A stretch of 34,574 nt of DNA, from assembly GCA_029907355.1 (NCBI GenBank), contig JARYLZ010000027.1, positions 1 to 34,574 of the forward strand, read 5' to 3'. Made by a program: the position numbers and the translations under genes. The notes under the pieces were generated by a model, which saw only the letters and a list, made by a program, of their open reading frames with translations, ran no database searches and was not told the DNA's origin. Origin of the DNA: Bacteroidota bacterium (lineage in GTDB: Bacteria > Bacteroidota > Ignavibacteria > SZUA-365). Of this stretch, positions 1 through 6,813 are shown in pieces (the first letter of the stretch is position 1; each line of letters begins with the position of its first letter).

Positions 1-719
1 CTCGTGACGACTGCCGCCGCGCGGATGTTCGCTACGCCTCCATCCAATGTGCCCCATGTCCCATCCTTCCTGTTCCATACGGCGATACCCGACACGGGGG
101 ATCCCCCCGCCTCCCCGATAAACCCGCCGACGAAGACGGAATCACCCGCAACGGCCAATGCCAAAACGGTGCCGTCGACCCCCGGTTTTCCGGCACCGAG
201 TGGCGACCAGGCCGACCCGTCCCACCGTGCGATTCCCCGCGCGATGGTATTCCCTACCATGTAAAACGTCCCTGCGGCGAACACATCATCGCCGTCCACC
301 GCTATCGCGGACACGGTCCCCTTTAACCCATCGCCCAGAGGACTCCACGACCCTCTCTCCCGCATGGCGATACCTCCGCATCCGACAGTTCCGATACGCG
401 TGAAATCCCCTCCGGCGTACAGACGTTCGCGGCTTTTCGCGAGGGCATGGATGACGACATCATCGAAACCGGGGTCGGCGAAGGAACAATCCCATGCCCG
501 ATCATCCGGGTGAAAAGGGATTGCACCCGTTTTGAAAAAAACACTGTCGAGACCGTTTTTCCTCGGTGAATACACCCCATCGCGAGGACTGACGTCCACG
601 CGAGTCGGGGATACGTTCATCTGGCCGCTGACCGTGAGGAACAGACAGGGGACGAGAAAGGGTGACCACCGCAAACGGGAAGCGAAAGTACGCGTGCGAG
701 GGAAACGTCGGTGGGACAT
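1..719 (-). CDS. Secreted beta-propeller repeat protein, 3' end outside window (partial)
   Basis: An open minus-strand frame runs from an ATG at 719 to the window edge, giving 239 visible residues. The start MSHRRFPRTRTFASRLRW is strongly basic and leads into a hydrophobic stretch (PFLVPCLFLTVSG), which fits a signal peptide. The rest holds degenerate repeats of about 45-50 residues built around 'GIARWDGSAWSPLG' and 'VSAIAVDGDDVFAAG', each ending in a GG turn. This repeat type is common in exported FCB-group proteins that usually finish with a type IX sorting domain; here that end lies beyond the window. It diverges from the MFS gene at 869 across about 150 bp. The frame has no stop and codes coherently throughout, so existence is well supported. 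Function is unknown; a structural or binding role is only inferred. Confidence 0.82.
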   Translation of the reverse strand, partial: MSHRRFPRTRTFASRLRWSPFLVPCLFLTVSGQMNVSPTRVDVSPRDGVYSPRKNGLDSVFFKTGAIPFHPDDRAWDCSFADPGFDDVVIHALAKSRERLYAGGDFTRIGTVGCGGIAMRERGSWSPLGDGLKGTVSAIAVDGDDVFAAGTFYMVGNTIARGIARWDGSAWSPLGAGKPGVDGTVLALAVAGDSVFVGGFIGEAGGSPVSGIAVWNRKDGTWGTLDGGVANIRAAAVVT

Positions 720-868
720 GGTGGGGTCTCCGATGCGTGGAACGATATCATGGAAGATACGGCGTGAGATGAAAGGGATACAGGACGCCGCGGACGAGGA
801 TCGTTGCGTTTTTGGAAATGACATACCCGCCGCAATAGCTTGAAGGTTCGGAATTCTCTCATGTCCTG

Positions 869-2107
869 ATGTCATCACGCACCTATCCTATCCATCATCC
901 TGAAAAAAGACAAGGAACCGATACCGATCCTGACAGGCATCGGAGGAACAAACGCGCGCTGGCGATCGTCTTCCTGATCATTTTCATCGATCTGCTGGGT
1001 TTCGGCATCGTGATTCCGATTCTCCCCCTGTACGCGAAACGGGGATTCGGCATGCCGGATGCACTCATCGGGGTATTGGTTTCCTCGTTCCCCCTCATGC
1101 AACTCGTGTTCACGCCTTTCTGGGGGAAATGGTCGGACCGGATCGGCAGGAAACCCGTTCTTTCCATCGGGCTCCTCTTCACCATGACGGGATATGTGCT
1201 CTTCGGGCTTGCGTCTTCCGTCCCCGTACTCTTCCTCTCGAGGATGCTCGCGGGAATCGGCGGTTCGAACATCGGGGCTGCACAGGCCTTCATCGCCGAC
1301 AGCACGGGAGGTCACGAGCGCGCGAAGGGCATGGGATTGGTCGGAACGGCATTCGGTCTCGGCTTCGTTTTCGGCCCCGTCATCGGCGGACTGTTGAGCC
1401 GCTACGGGTATGCCGTCCCGGGTTTCTCTGCGGCGTGCTTGTCTTTCCTCGCGCTTCTCCTCACGTTAGGGCTTCTCCCGCAGCATCAGCGGCATGCGAC
1501 GCATGAACCGCACGCGTTCGCGCTTTCGCCGAGGGCTCTGCGTCGCACGGTGTCCCGGCTCGGCGTGCGCCGTCACATGCTCCTCTTCTTCCTGGTGACC
1601 TTCGCCTATGCCAATACACACGGGACATTGCCGCTCCTTGCGGCACGGGTGTTCGGTTACGCGGACTACCAAGTGGGGTACCTCTTCGGGTTCATGGGCA
1701 TCATCAGCGCAGCCACGCAGGGTGTCGCCCTGCGCTTCCTGTTGAGAACAACTCGAGAACGTTCGTTGTTCCTCGTGGGGTCGATCCTGACCATGATCGG
1801 GTTGATCTCCATTCCTCTCTGCGCCGGCACGATCACCCTCTATGCGGCGCTGGGCATCCTGGCATTCGGTTCCAGCCTCCTCCCGCCGACGCTCATCGCG
1901 TTCGTTTCGCGTCTTGCCGAGCCGGCGAAACAGGGGGAAACCCTCGGTGTCAATGAATCTCTCGGTGCACTCGGCCGGACCCTGGGACCCGCATGGGGGG
2001 CATTCGTTTTTCAAACCTTCGGCCCGCCCGCACCATTCTTCACGGGCGGAGCGATCATGGGAGCCGCCTTGTTCTACGCCTGGAAATCGGTGGGAAAGGA
2101 TTCGTAA
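869..2107 (+). CDS. MFS efflux transporter, TetA/multidrug type
   Basis: This 412-residue protein is an inner-membrane proton-coupled transporter of the major facilitator superfamily. After a polar basic N-terminus (about 28 residues) the hydrophobic segments fit twelve helices in two six-helix halves with a basic central loop (around residues 205-235). Motif A, GKWSDRIGRKPV, is at residues 86-97 between helices 2 and 3. The antiporter motif C is seen as GLGFVFGPVIGG in helix 5. This combination is typical of the drug:H+ antiporter family related to TetA and Bcr, and the length is normal. The substrate cannot be told from sequence. The ATG at 869 is chosen because the ATG at 861 meets a stop after two codons. 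The next gene begins 46 bp downstream on the same strand, so co-transcription is possible. Confidence 0.88.
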   Translation: MSSRTYPIHHPEKRQGTDTDPDRHRRNKRALAIVFLIIFIDLLGFGIVIPILPLYAKRGFGMPDALIGVLVSSFPLMQLVFTPFWGKWSDRIGRKPVLSIGLLFTMTGYVLFGLASSVPVLFLSRMLAGIGGSNIGAAQAFIADSTGGHERAKGMGLVGTAFGLGFVFGPVIGGLLSRYGYAVPGFSAACLSFLALLLTLGLLPQHQRHATHEPHAFALSPRALRRTVSRLGVRRHMLLFFLVTFAYANTHGTLPLLAARVFGYADYQVGYLFGFMGIISAATQGVALRFLLRTTRERSLFLVGSILTMIGLISIPLCAGTITLYAALGILAFGSSLLPPTLIAFVSRLAEPAKQGETLGVNESLGALGRTLGPAWGAFVFQTFGPPAPFFTGGAIMGAALFYAWKSVGKDS

Positions 2108-2153
2108 GTTACGGGTGCCGGAGCGGTTGACCCACATTTTCGCGTGAATTCCC

Positions 2154-3389
2154 ATGGCCATGACTCAACGCACACTGTACAAGACGATCGAAAAAGTCGC
2201 TTCCGCCGAGTTCACGACGGACGAGGACATGCTGATCGCCGTCCTCAAGGAAATCGTGACGCATAACGACATCAGCATTATCGGGGGGAGAATCTGGAAA
2301 CTCCAGCCGGAGGAACGCTCCTACGAGTTGATCTACGAGGAGGGCGCGGTCGACCTCGTCGGTGTGGGGTTCAAAATCACCATCGATGACTACGACCTCA
2401 TCGAGAAGCTCGCGAAGCGGCGTACCGTTCTCGCCGACGAAACCAATACCATCCTGCGCAGCAAAGGCATCATGAAGTACTCCGCGACGGGCATCGGTTC
2501 GACGACACGCATCGGTTCCCTCGATTGCTACGAATACATCATGGCGCTCAACGCATCGGAAACGGACCCGGAATTCCCGTACGCGCTGAATATCGCCGGG
2601 CAGGCGGTGACGCATATGCTGGCAAAACGGCGGAGCGAAGCCGAGAAGCGCACGCTCCTCACCGAGCTCGAGCATGCTGCTGCCCTCCAGCGCCAGATTC
2701 TCCCGGAACATGAACAGCAGTTCGGCCGGTACGAACTGTACGGCATCAGCATCCCCGATCGGACTGTCGGCGGGGATTTCTTCAACTACTACACCTTCCC
2801 GAGCGACAGCGGGCGTCTCGGCGTGGCCATCGGCGATGCGGCGAGCAAGGGCCTCGCCGCGGCCGTGCAAGCCCTGTTCGTGGCCGGCGCCCTCATGATG
2901 AGTGTCGAGTACGAGTCGAAGATCTCGACGGCGATCCGGCGCATCAACACGATCAACATGCGGATGTTCCCGAACGACCGCATCCTCACGCTCTTCTACT
3001 GCGAGTTGTTCGACGTCGGCGAAGGGCTCCTCCTCTACGCGAACGCGGGCCACTCCCGCCCCATTCACTACCACGCTTCCGATGGACACTGCACGATGCT
3101 CCGCTCCACGGGCCCGATCATCGGCCTCCTGAAAGATGCCGTCTTCCATGTCAGCAGCGATACCCTCAAGCCGGACGATCTCCTCGTCCTGTATACCGAC
3201 GGCATCACGGAAGCGGACGACGGGAACGAGGAATACGGGGAGCGGAGGCTGGTCGAGTTCATCCGCACCCACGCCTCCCTCGCGCCGAAAGATCTCTGCC
3301 GCGAAATCCTCCAGGACGTCCAGACATTCAACGCGGCCGGAAAATACTCGGACGACAAGACGCTCGTCGTCGTCAAACGGATCCGGTGA
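2154..3389 (+). CDS. GAF-like sensor / PP2C-type (RsbU/SpoIIE) serine phosphatase
   Basis: This 411-residue cytoplasmic protein has an N-terminal GAF-like sensory region (about 15-150), a short helical linker (about 155-185, ending in the AALQRQILP motif usual before these phosphatase domains), and a C-terminal PPM/SpoIIE phosphatase domain (about 195-408). The metal-binding motifs are present: VGGDFF with Asp208, IGDAASKG with Asp228, NAGH at 297-300, YTDGITEA with Asp349, and SDDKTL with Asp400/401. Proteins of this build usually dephosphorylate anti-anti-sigma or other STAS-type partners in response to a small-molecule or redox signal. No partner kinase or STAS gene is in the window. It leads a tight operon: yajQ starts 3 nt after its stop. 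An in-frame ATG at 2160 is an alternative start. Confidence 0.88.
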   Translation: MAMTQRTLYKTIEKVASAEFTTDEDMLIAVLKEIVTHNDISIIGGRIWKLQPEERSYELIYEEGAVDLVGVGFKITIDDYDLIEKLAKRRTVLADETNTILRSKGIMKYSATGIGSTTRIGSLDCYEYIMALNASETDPEFPYALNIAGQAVTHMLAKRRSEAEKRTLLTELEHAAALQRQILPEHEQQFGRYELYGISIPDRTVGGDFFNYYTFPSDSGRLGVAIGDAASKGLAAAVQALFVAGALMMSVEYESKISTAIRRINTINMRMFPNDRILTLFYCELFDVGEGLLLYANAGHSRPIHYHASDGHCTMLRSTGPIIGLLKDAVFHVSSDTLKPDDLLVLYTDGITEADDGNEEYGERRLVEFIRTHASLAPKDLCREILQDVQTFNAAGKYSDDKTLVVVKRIR

Positions 3390-3392
3390 CCC

Positions 3393-3890
3393 ATGGCCGA
3401 CAGGCACTCCTTCGATATCGTCTCGCTCGTGGACATGCAAGAAGTCCACAATGCCTTCAACCAAGCGTTGAAGGAGATCCGCACGCGGTACGATTTCAAA
3501 GGCTCCAAGAGCACGCTCACCTTCCTGCCGAAAGAACGCCGCATCGTCATCCTCGCCGACGACGATTTCAAGCGCAAAGCCGTCATCGATATCCTCCAGA
3601 CCAAGCTGATCCGCCGCGGCGTCCCCGTCAAGGCGATGCAGTACGGCGCCGTCGAAAACGCATCCGGGGGAATGGTGCGGCAGGCGCTGACCTTCCAGTG
3701 CGGGATCGACAAGGAACAGGCACGCCTGCTCGTACGCATGGTCAAGGAAACGAAGCGGAAAGTCCAGGCGGCGATCCAGGAAGACCAGGTTCGCGTGAGT
3801 GGGGAAAAGATCGATGACCTCCAGGCCGTCATACGGCATATCCGTGAGGCGGACTTGCCTTTCGACGTCCAATTCGTCAATTACCGATGA
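3393..3890 (+). CDS. yajQ: YajQ family nucleotide-binding protein
   Basis: The 165-residue product matches YajQ (DUF520) along its whole length, which is the usual size. It shows the N-terminal FDIVS..DMQEV start, the YDFKGSKS segment, the central ILADDDFKRKAVIDIL helix, and the C-terminal QVRVSGEKIDDLQ..I followed by LPFDVQFVNYR. Family members have two ferredoxin-like folds; some bind cyclic di-GMP and act as effectors, and binding to tRNA or other nucleotides has also been reported. The start is 3 nt after the phosphatase stop and its TGA overlaps the amidase ATG, so the three genes are very likely translated as one unit. The pairing with a PP2C phosphatase suggests a signalling context, but that is inference. 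Confidence 0.95.
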   Translation: MADRHSFDIVSLVDMQEVHNAFNQALKEIRTRYDFKGSKSTLTFLPKERRIVILADDDFKRKAVIDILQTKLIRRGVPVKAMQYGAVENASGGMVRQALTFQCGIDKEQARLLVRMVKETKRKVQAAIQEDQVRVSGEKIDDLQAVIRHIREADLPFDVQFVNYR

Positions 3891-5623
3891 TACCGTCTCC
3901 TTCATCCCGCGTGATGACATCTCGCATGAACGGCACGATGATGCTCGCCCACACCCATGCTGGCGACGGCGCTGCCTGGGCGGTTCGCCTCGCGGTCTGC
4001 CTCCTCGCGATGACCGTCCCGCTGTGTACGACCTCACCGCAACCCACCGCCGTCGAGGGCCGCTGTGGGGAAACACGCTTCACCATCCCGGCGCTCGAGG
4101 TGAACGGCAACCTCTACGTGTCCGTAAACGCTCTCGCCCGTTCCTGCGGTCTTCGCGTCTACACTGACCGGAACGCTACGAAAATGGAAGTCATCACCGG
4201 TGCGAAACGCGTGAAATTGACAGCCGGGAACCCTTTCGTCCCGATCATCGACCACGCGACCAACGTCATCGAACGCGTCGTTCAGCTGCCCCTCGAAGTC
4301 GTCAAGCGCGACACGCAACTGTACGCACCCGCCGGGTCATTCGCCCCCCTTCTCACTGCGATACTGGAACGCACGGTCACATTCACCGAATCCCCTCGAA
4401 AACCTGCTGGCGACACGGAGTCCGGCGACCCCCGTAAGACACTTCCCGACGGCGACGAACAGTCGGGTTCCGGCCAGGGTGATTCCACCACCCCGCCGGG
4501 CGGGATGCCGGGAATCTCTTCGCGCGCTTCCGCAGCCGATATCACGCACGCCGACGTCGATATCCGGCAGAACGGGACGGTTCTCCGGATCCATACGCGG
4601 AAACAGGTCTCGGAACCGGCGCGAGAAGAATCACCGGATGGGACGCTCATTCTCACATTCCGCAACGCGACGATCGACGTGGAAGAATTCCGCCAGACCC
4701 CTCTGGCCGGCGACGATATCCGTTCCATCAGCGCTGTCCAGGCGGAGCATGACGCACGCATCGAGATCGCTTGCGGGGAAGGCATCCAGGCCAGAACGGT
4801 CATGCGGGATGGGACGAGCGAGGACATCCTCGTCACCTTCTACCGGCAGGCTTCCATCGAAAGCATTCTCTCCGAAGAGGAACAGGAGAAACGACGCTCC
4901 TCCGACAAGAAGAAGTGGGCGCTGGATTGCATCGTGCTCGATCCCGGGCACGGCGGGCGCGACCCCGGCGCGGTCGGTGCGACGGGCTTGAAAGAGAAGA
5001 ACGTCGCCCTAGGGATCGCGCTCAAGGTCGGCGAATTGATCAAGAAACGCATGAAGGGCGTGCGGGTCGTTTTCACGCGGAGCGACGACATGTTCATCGA
5101 GCTGTACCGGCGTGGGAAAATCGCCAACGAGGCCGAGGGGAAACTGTTCATTTCGATCCACTGCAATTCGACGGAAAAGAAGCCTTCGACGGCAAGCGGG
5201 ACGGAAATCTACCTCCTCCGCCCGGGACGTACGGAGGATGCTATCCGGGTCGCCGAATTCGAAAACTCGGTCATCCGCCTGGAGCAGGATTACGAGAAGC
5301 GCTACCAACCGCTCACCGACGAGAATTTCATCCTCCTGACCATGGCACAGAGCGCGTTCGTGAAATACGCCGAGCGTTTCGCAGACCTTTTCGACGCGGA
5401 GATCCGAGCGAGTAAAAAGCTCCGCTCCCAGGGCGTGAAGCAGGCAGGGTTCTACGTGCTCGTCGGGGCTTCCATGCCCGGCGTGCTCATCGAGACCGGC
5501 TTCCTCTCGAACCCCAAAGAAGAAGCCTTCCTCGCTTCCCAAGCAGGACAGGCCCATATCGCCTCCCTGATCTATCAAACGATCGCGAACTTCGCCGTCG
5601 AGTACGAAAAAAGTCTCAAGTGA
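3887..5623 (+). CDS. N-acetylmuramoyl-L-alanine amidase (Amidase_3) with N-terminal binding domains
   Basis: This 578-residue exported zinc amidase cleaves the bond between muramic acid and the stem peptide in peptidoglycan. Domains in order: signal or anchor helix (about 31-48, AWAVRLAVCLLAMTVPL); a copper-amine-oxidase-N-like domain (about 60-165); a low-complexity Pro/Gly/Ser linker (about 168-215); an AMIN-like domain (about 220-320) of the type that localises amidases; a charged helical stretch (about 325-343); and the catalytic domain (about 345-575). The zinc and catalytic residues are visible: H355 in DPGHGG, E370 in KEKN, H425 in SIHCN and E536 in LIETGFLSNP. The ATG overlaps the yajQ stop (ATGA). 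A later ATG at 3914 would put the start nearer the signal helix. It could act in cell separation like AmiC. Confidence 0.93.
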   Translation: MIPSPSSRVMTSRMNGTMMLAHTHAGDGAAWAVRLAVCLLAMTVPLCTTSPQPTAVEGRCGETRFTIPALEVNGNLYVSVNALARSCGLRVYTDRNATKMEVITGAKRVKLTAGNPFVPIIDHATNVIERVVQLPLEVVKRDTQLYAPAGSFAPLLTAILERTVTFTESPRKPAGDTESGDPRKTLPDGDEQSGSGQGDSTTPPGGMPGISSRASAADITHADVDIRQNGTVLRIHTRKQVSEPAREESPDGTLILTFRNATIDVEEFRQTPLAGDDIRSISAVQAEHDARIEIACGEGIQARTVMRDGTSEDILVTFYRQASIESILSEEEQEKRRSSDKKKWALDCIVLDPGHGGRDPGAVGATGLKEKNVALGIALKVGELIKKRMKGVRVVFTRSDDMFIELYRRGKIANEAEGKLFISIHCNSTEKKPSTASGTEIYLLRPGRTEDAIRVAEFENSVIRLEQDYEKRYQPLTDENFILLTMAQSAFVKYAERFADLFDAEIRASKKLRSQGVKQAGFYVLVGASMPGVLIETGFLSNPKEEAFLASQAGQAHIASLIYQTIANFAVEYEKSLK

Positions 5624-5662
5624 GTTCGGGCGGATTGTTCTCCGGCGGAAAACCGCACGACG

Positions 5663-5704
5663 CGCAAGGCTCTTGCGGACAGGCCGCTTCTTCCCGAGCG
5701 GGAA
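5663..5704 (+). terminator. Two tandem hairpins after the amidase operon, without a U-tract
   Basis: The first hairpin pairs CGCAAG (5663-5668) with CTTGCG (5672-5677) around a 3-nt loop. The second is the near-palindrome TTCCCG-AG-CGGGAA (5691-5704). They lie between the amidase stop and the next promoter at 5723. Neither is followed by a run of T, so termination is inferred from position only. Confidence 0.4.
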
Positions 5705-5722
5705 CCTCCGTGTGGCGAGAAC

Positions 5723-5753
5723 TTTGTTTTCGACCGACCGTTCGCTATGTTCC
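5723..5753 (+). promoter_or_regulatory. Bacteroidota-type promoter of the CPXCG gene
   Basis: TTTG at 5723-5726, a 19-nt spacer and TATGTTCC at 5746-5753 match the -33/-7 consensus TTTG / TAnnTTTG (6 of 8 in the -7 box). Transcription would begin near 5760. That excludes the upstream ATG at 5747 and supports translation from 5783. Confidence 0.55.
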
Positions 5754-5782
5754 CTCGAGAATCATCATTCGGTCGAACAGCG

Positions 5783-5968
5783 ATGAAACGGAAAGTGTTC
5801 CGTTGTGCATGGTGTTTTCAGCTGAACGAGATCGATGTCGATATCTCGGAGGGGAACGACCAGGTCTTCGTAGAGGACTGCCAGGTGTGCTGCCGCCCGA
5901 ATACGGTGCATATCCGTTTTGACGAACAGACGCTCCTCGCCGAAGTGGACGTCGAGGCGGAGGGCTGA
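5783..5968 (+). CDS. CPXCG-type cysteine-rich small protein
   Basis: This 61-residue protein has two cysteine pairs: CAWC near the N-terminus (residues 8-11 of MKRKVFRCAWC) and the hallmark VEDCQVCCRP in the middle. The second block is diagnostic of the 'CPXCG motif-containing cysteine-rich protein' family, probably a small zinc ribbon of unknown role. The first knuckle reads C-A-W-C-F instead of the usual C-P-x-C-G, which is a departure from the family name-giving motif while keeping both cysteines. The start at 5783 is preferred over the in-frame ATG at 5747 because the likely promoter lies at 5723-5753 and the extra residues have no family counterpart. It is monocistronic and faces the next gene convergently. 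Confidence 0.82.
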   Translation: MKRKVFRCAWCFQLNEIDVDISEGNDQVFVEDCQVCCRPNTVHIRFDEQTLLAEVDVEAEG

Positions 5969-5985
5969 TCCCGAAGCACTCGGGA
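5969..5985. terminator. Hairpin between convergent genes
   Basis: TCCCGA (5969-5974) pairs with TCGGGA (5980-5985) around a 5-nt loop, immediately after the CPXCG stop and 49 bp before the end of the opposing gene. No T-run follows on either strand. A bidirectional terminator role is inferred from position. Confidence 0.4.
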
Positions 5986-6033
5986 GGGGAAGAGATCACG
6001 CCGCGGGGTGCGCGGGAGAGAGGTGATCGCCGC

Positions 6034-6633
6034 TCAATCCGTTACGCGGAGACTCTCGACGAAGAACAATTCGCACGAGCCGTTCCCCGTGTCATCGCGC
6101 CGGAGAGAACTCCTCCAACGGAAACCGCGGGGTCCCGTGACTTCAACGAGACATCCGTTCATCGCGACGACACTCCCGCGGACGACGCGTCCGAGTTCAT
6201 CACGAACGCGGTCGTTCGCCGGAATGATATGGACGTTTGCGCTATGCGATGAGATTTCAAGGGCCGAAATGGGAAGGCGGCGGGCTCCCCACATGTAGAA
6301 ACGGTTCGATTGGCGGATATCGAGCAGATCGATCACGGCCTGGTTCGACATGGCCCCCCAACCGAGGGCAAGATCCATCGGGGAAAGCTCCGACGCCTCA
6401 TCGCCGTATTCCTTCCTCGCGAGCACGAGCGCCTGGAGGCGGTAGGAGGCGAGCGGGGTGATGCGGTATCCGTCGTGTACGAACGGCCGCCGACCGGTGG
6501 GCGGCTCTTGGACGGGTTCCGCGGGACAGAGAATCCCCGCTTCGTGCCGAACGGCCGGTTCCGGCCATGCGATGATCACGACGCACGCGAGTGCGGCAGC
6601 GGCGAAAACCCAAGGAAGAATGTTCCTCTTCAT
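6034..6633 (-). CDS. Conserved membrane-anchored protein of unknown function
   Basis: The 199-residue product begins MKRNILPWVF with one hydrophobic helix (about 5-23), followed by a periplasmic or extracytoplasmic domain. Conserved-looking blocks are DLALGWGAMS (87-96), QSNRFYMWG (108-116), SHSANVHIIPAN (129-140) and RSSLRRDDTGNGSCE (174-188). From memory, these blocks recur in an uncharacterised protein family found in Proteobacteria and other phyla, so I treat it as real and widespread, but I know of no assigned function. The start at 6633 is chosen because the helix then sits right at the N-terminus; an in-frame ATG at 6672 would add 13 unrelated residues encoded by a repeat-bearing stretch that looks like a promoter/operator. 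The frame is otherwise intact. Confidence 0.75.
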   Translation of the reverse strand: MKRNILPWVFAAAALACVVIIAWPEPAVRHEAGILCPAEPVQEPPTGRRPFVHDGYRITPLASYRLQALVLARKEYGDEASELSPMDLALGWGAMSNQAVIDLLDIRQSNRFYMWGARRLPISALEISSHSANVHIIPANDRVRDELGRVVRGSVVAMNGCLVEVTGPRGFRWRSSLRRDDTGNGSCELFFVESLRVTD

Positions 6634-6636
6634 CGA

Positions 6637-6667
6637 ACCGTTCGAACATATCTCGACCGTTCGAACG
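6637..6667 (-). promoter_or_regulatory. Paired palindromic repeats overlapping a candidate -7 box
   Basis: ACCGTTCGAAC occurs at 6637-6647 and again at 6656-6666, exactly 19 bp apart. Its core TTCGAA is palindromic, and the right-hand copy extends to the perfect palindrome CGTTCGAACG (6658-6667). On the minus strand the left copy overlaps TATGTTCG (6643-6650), a 7-of-8 match to the -7 box seen elsewhere in this window, although no good -33 box lies above it. Two same-face repeats overlapping a promoter fit a repressor operator; this is inference. Confidence 0.4.
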
Positions 6668-6813
6668 TACATGCCTCCATTTCCCCGTTCAAGGGCCGCA
6701 GGAACAATCGTCTGAAAAATCTTCCCTCGCCGAGTACCGATCTCACGGATGCCCTGGCGGGCATGCGTGCGTCGGCCGGGCTCACATTCCCCGAAGGGGA
6801 TGCCTTGCCCCCG

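Noticed and set aside
2109-4076. 655-codon open frame on the minus strand
   Set aside because: It lies wholly antisense to the phosphatase-yajQ-amidase operon. The translation is Asp/Glu/Arg-rich with no domain, the usual GC-rich shadow.
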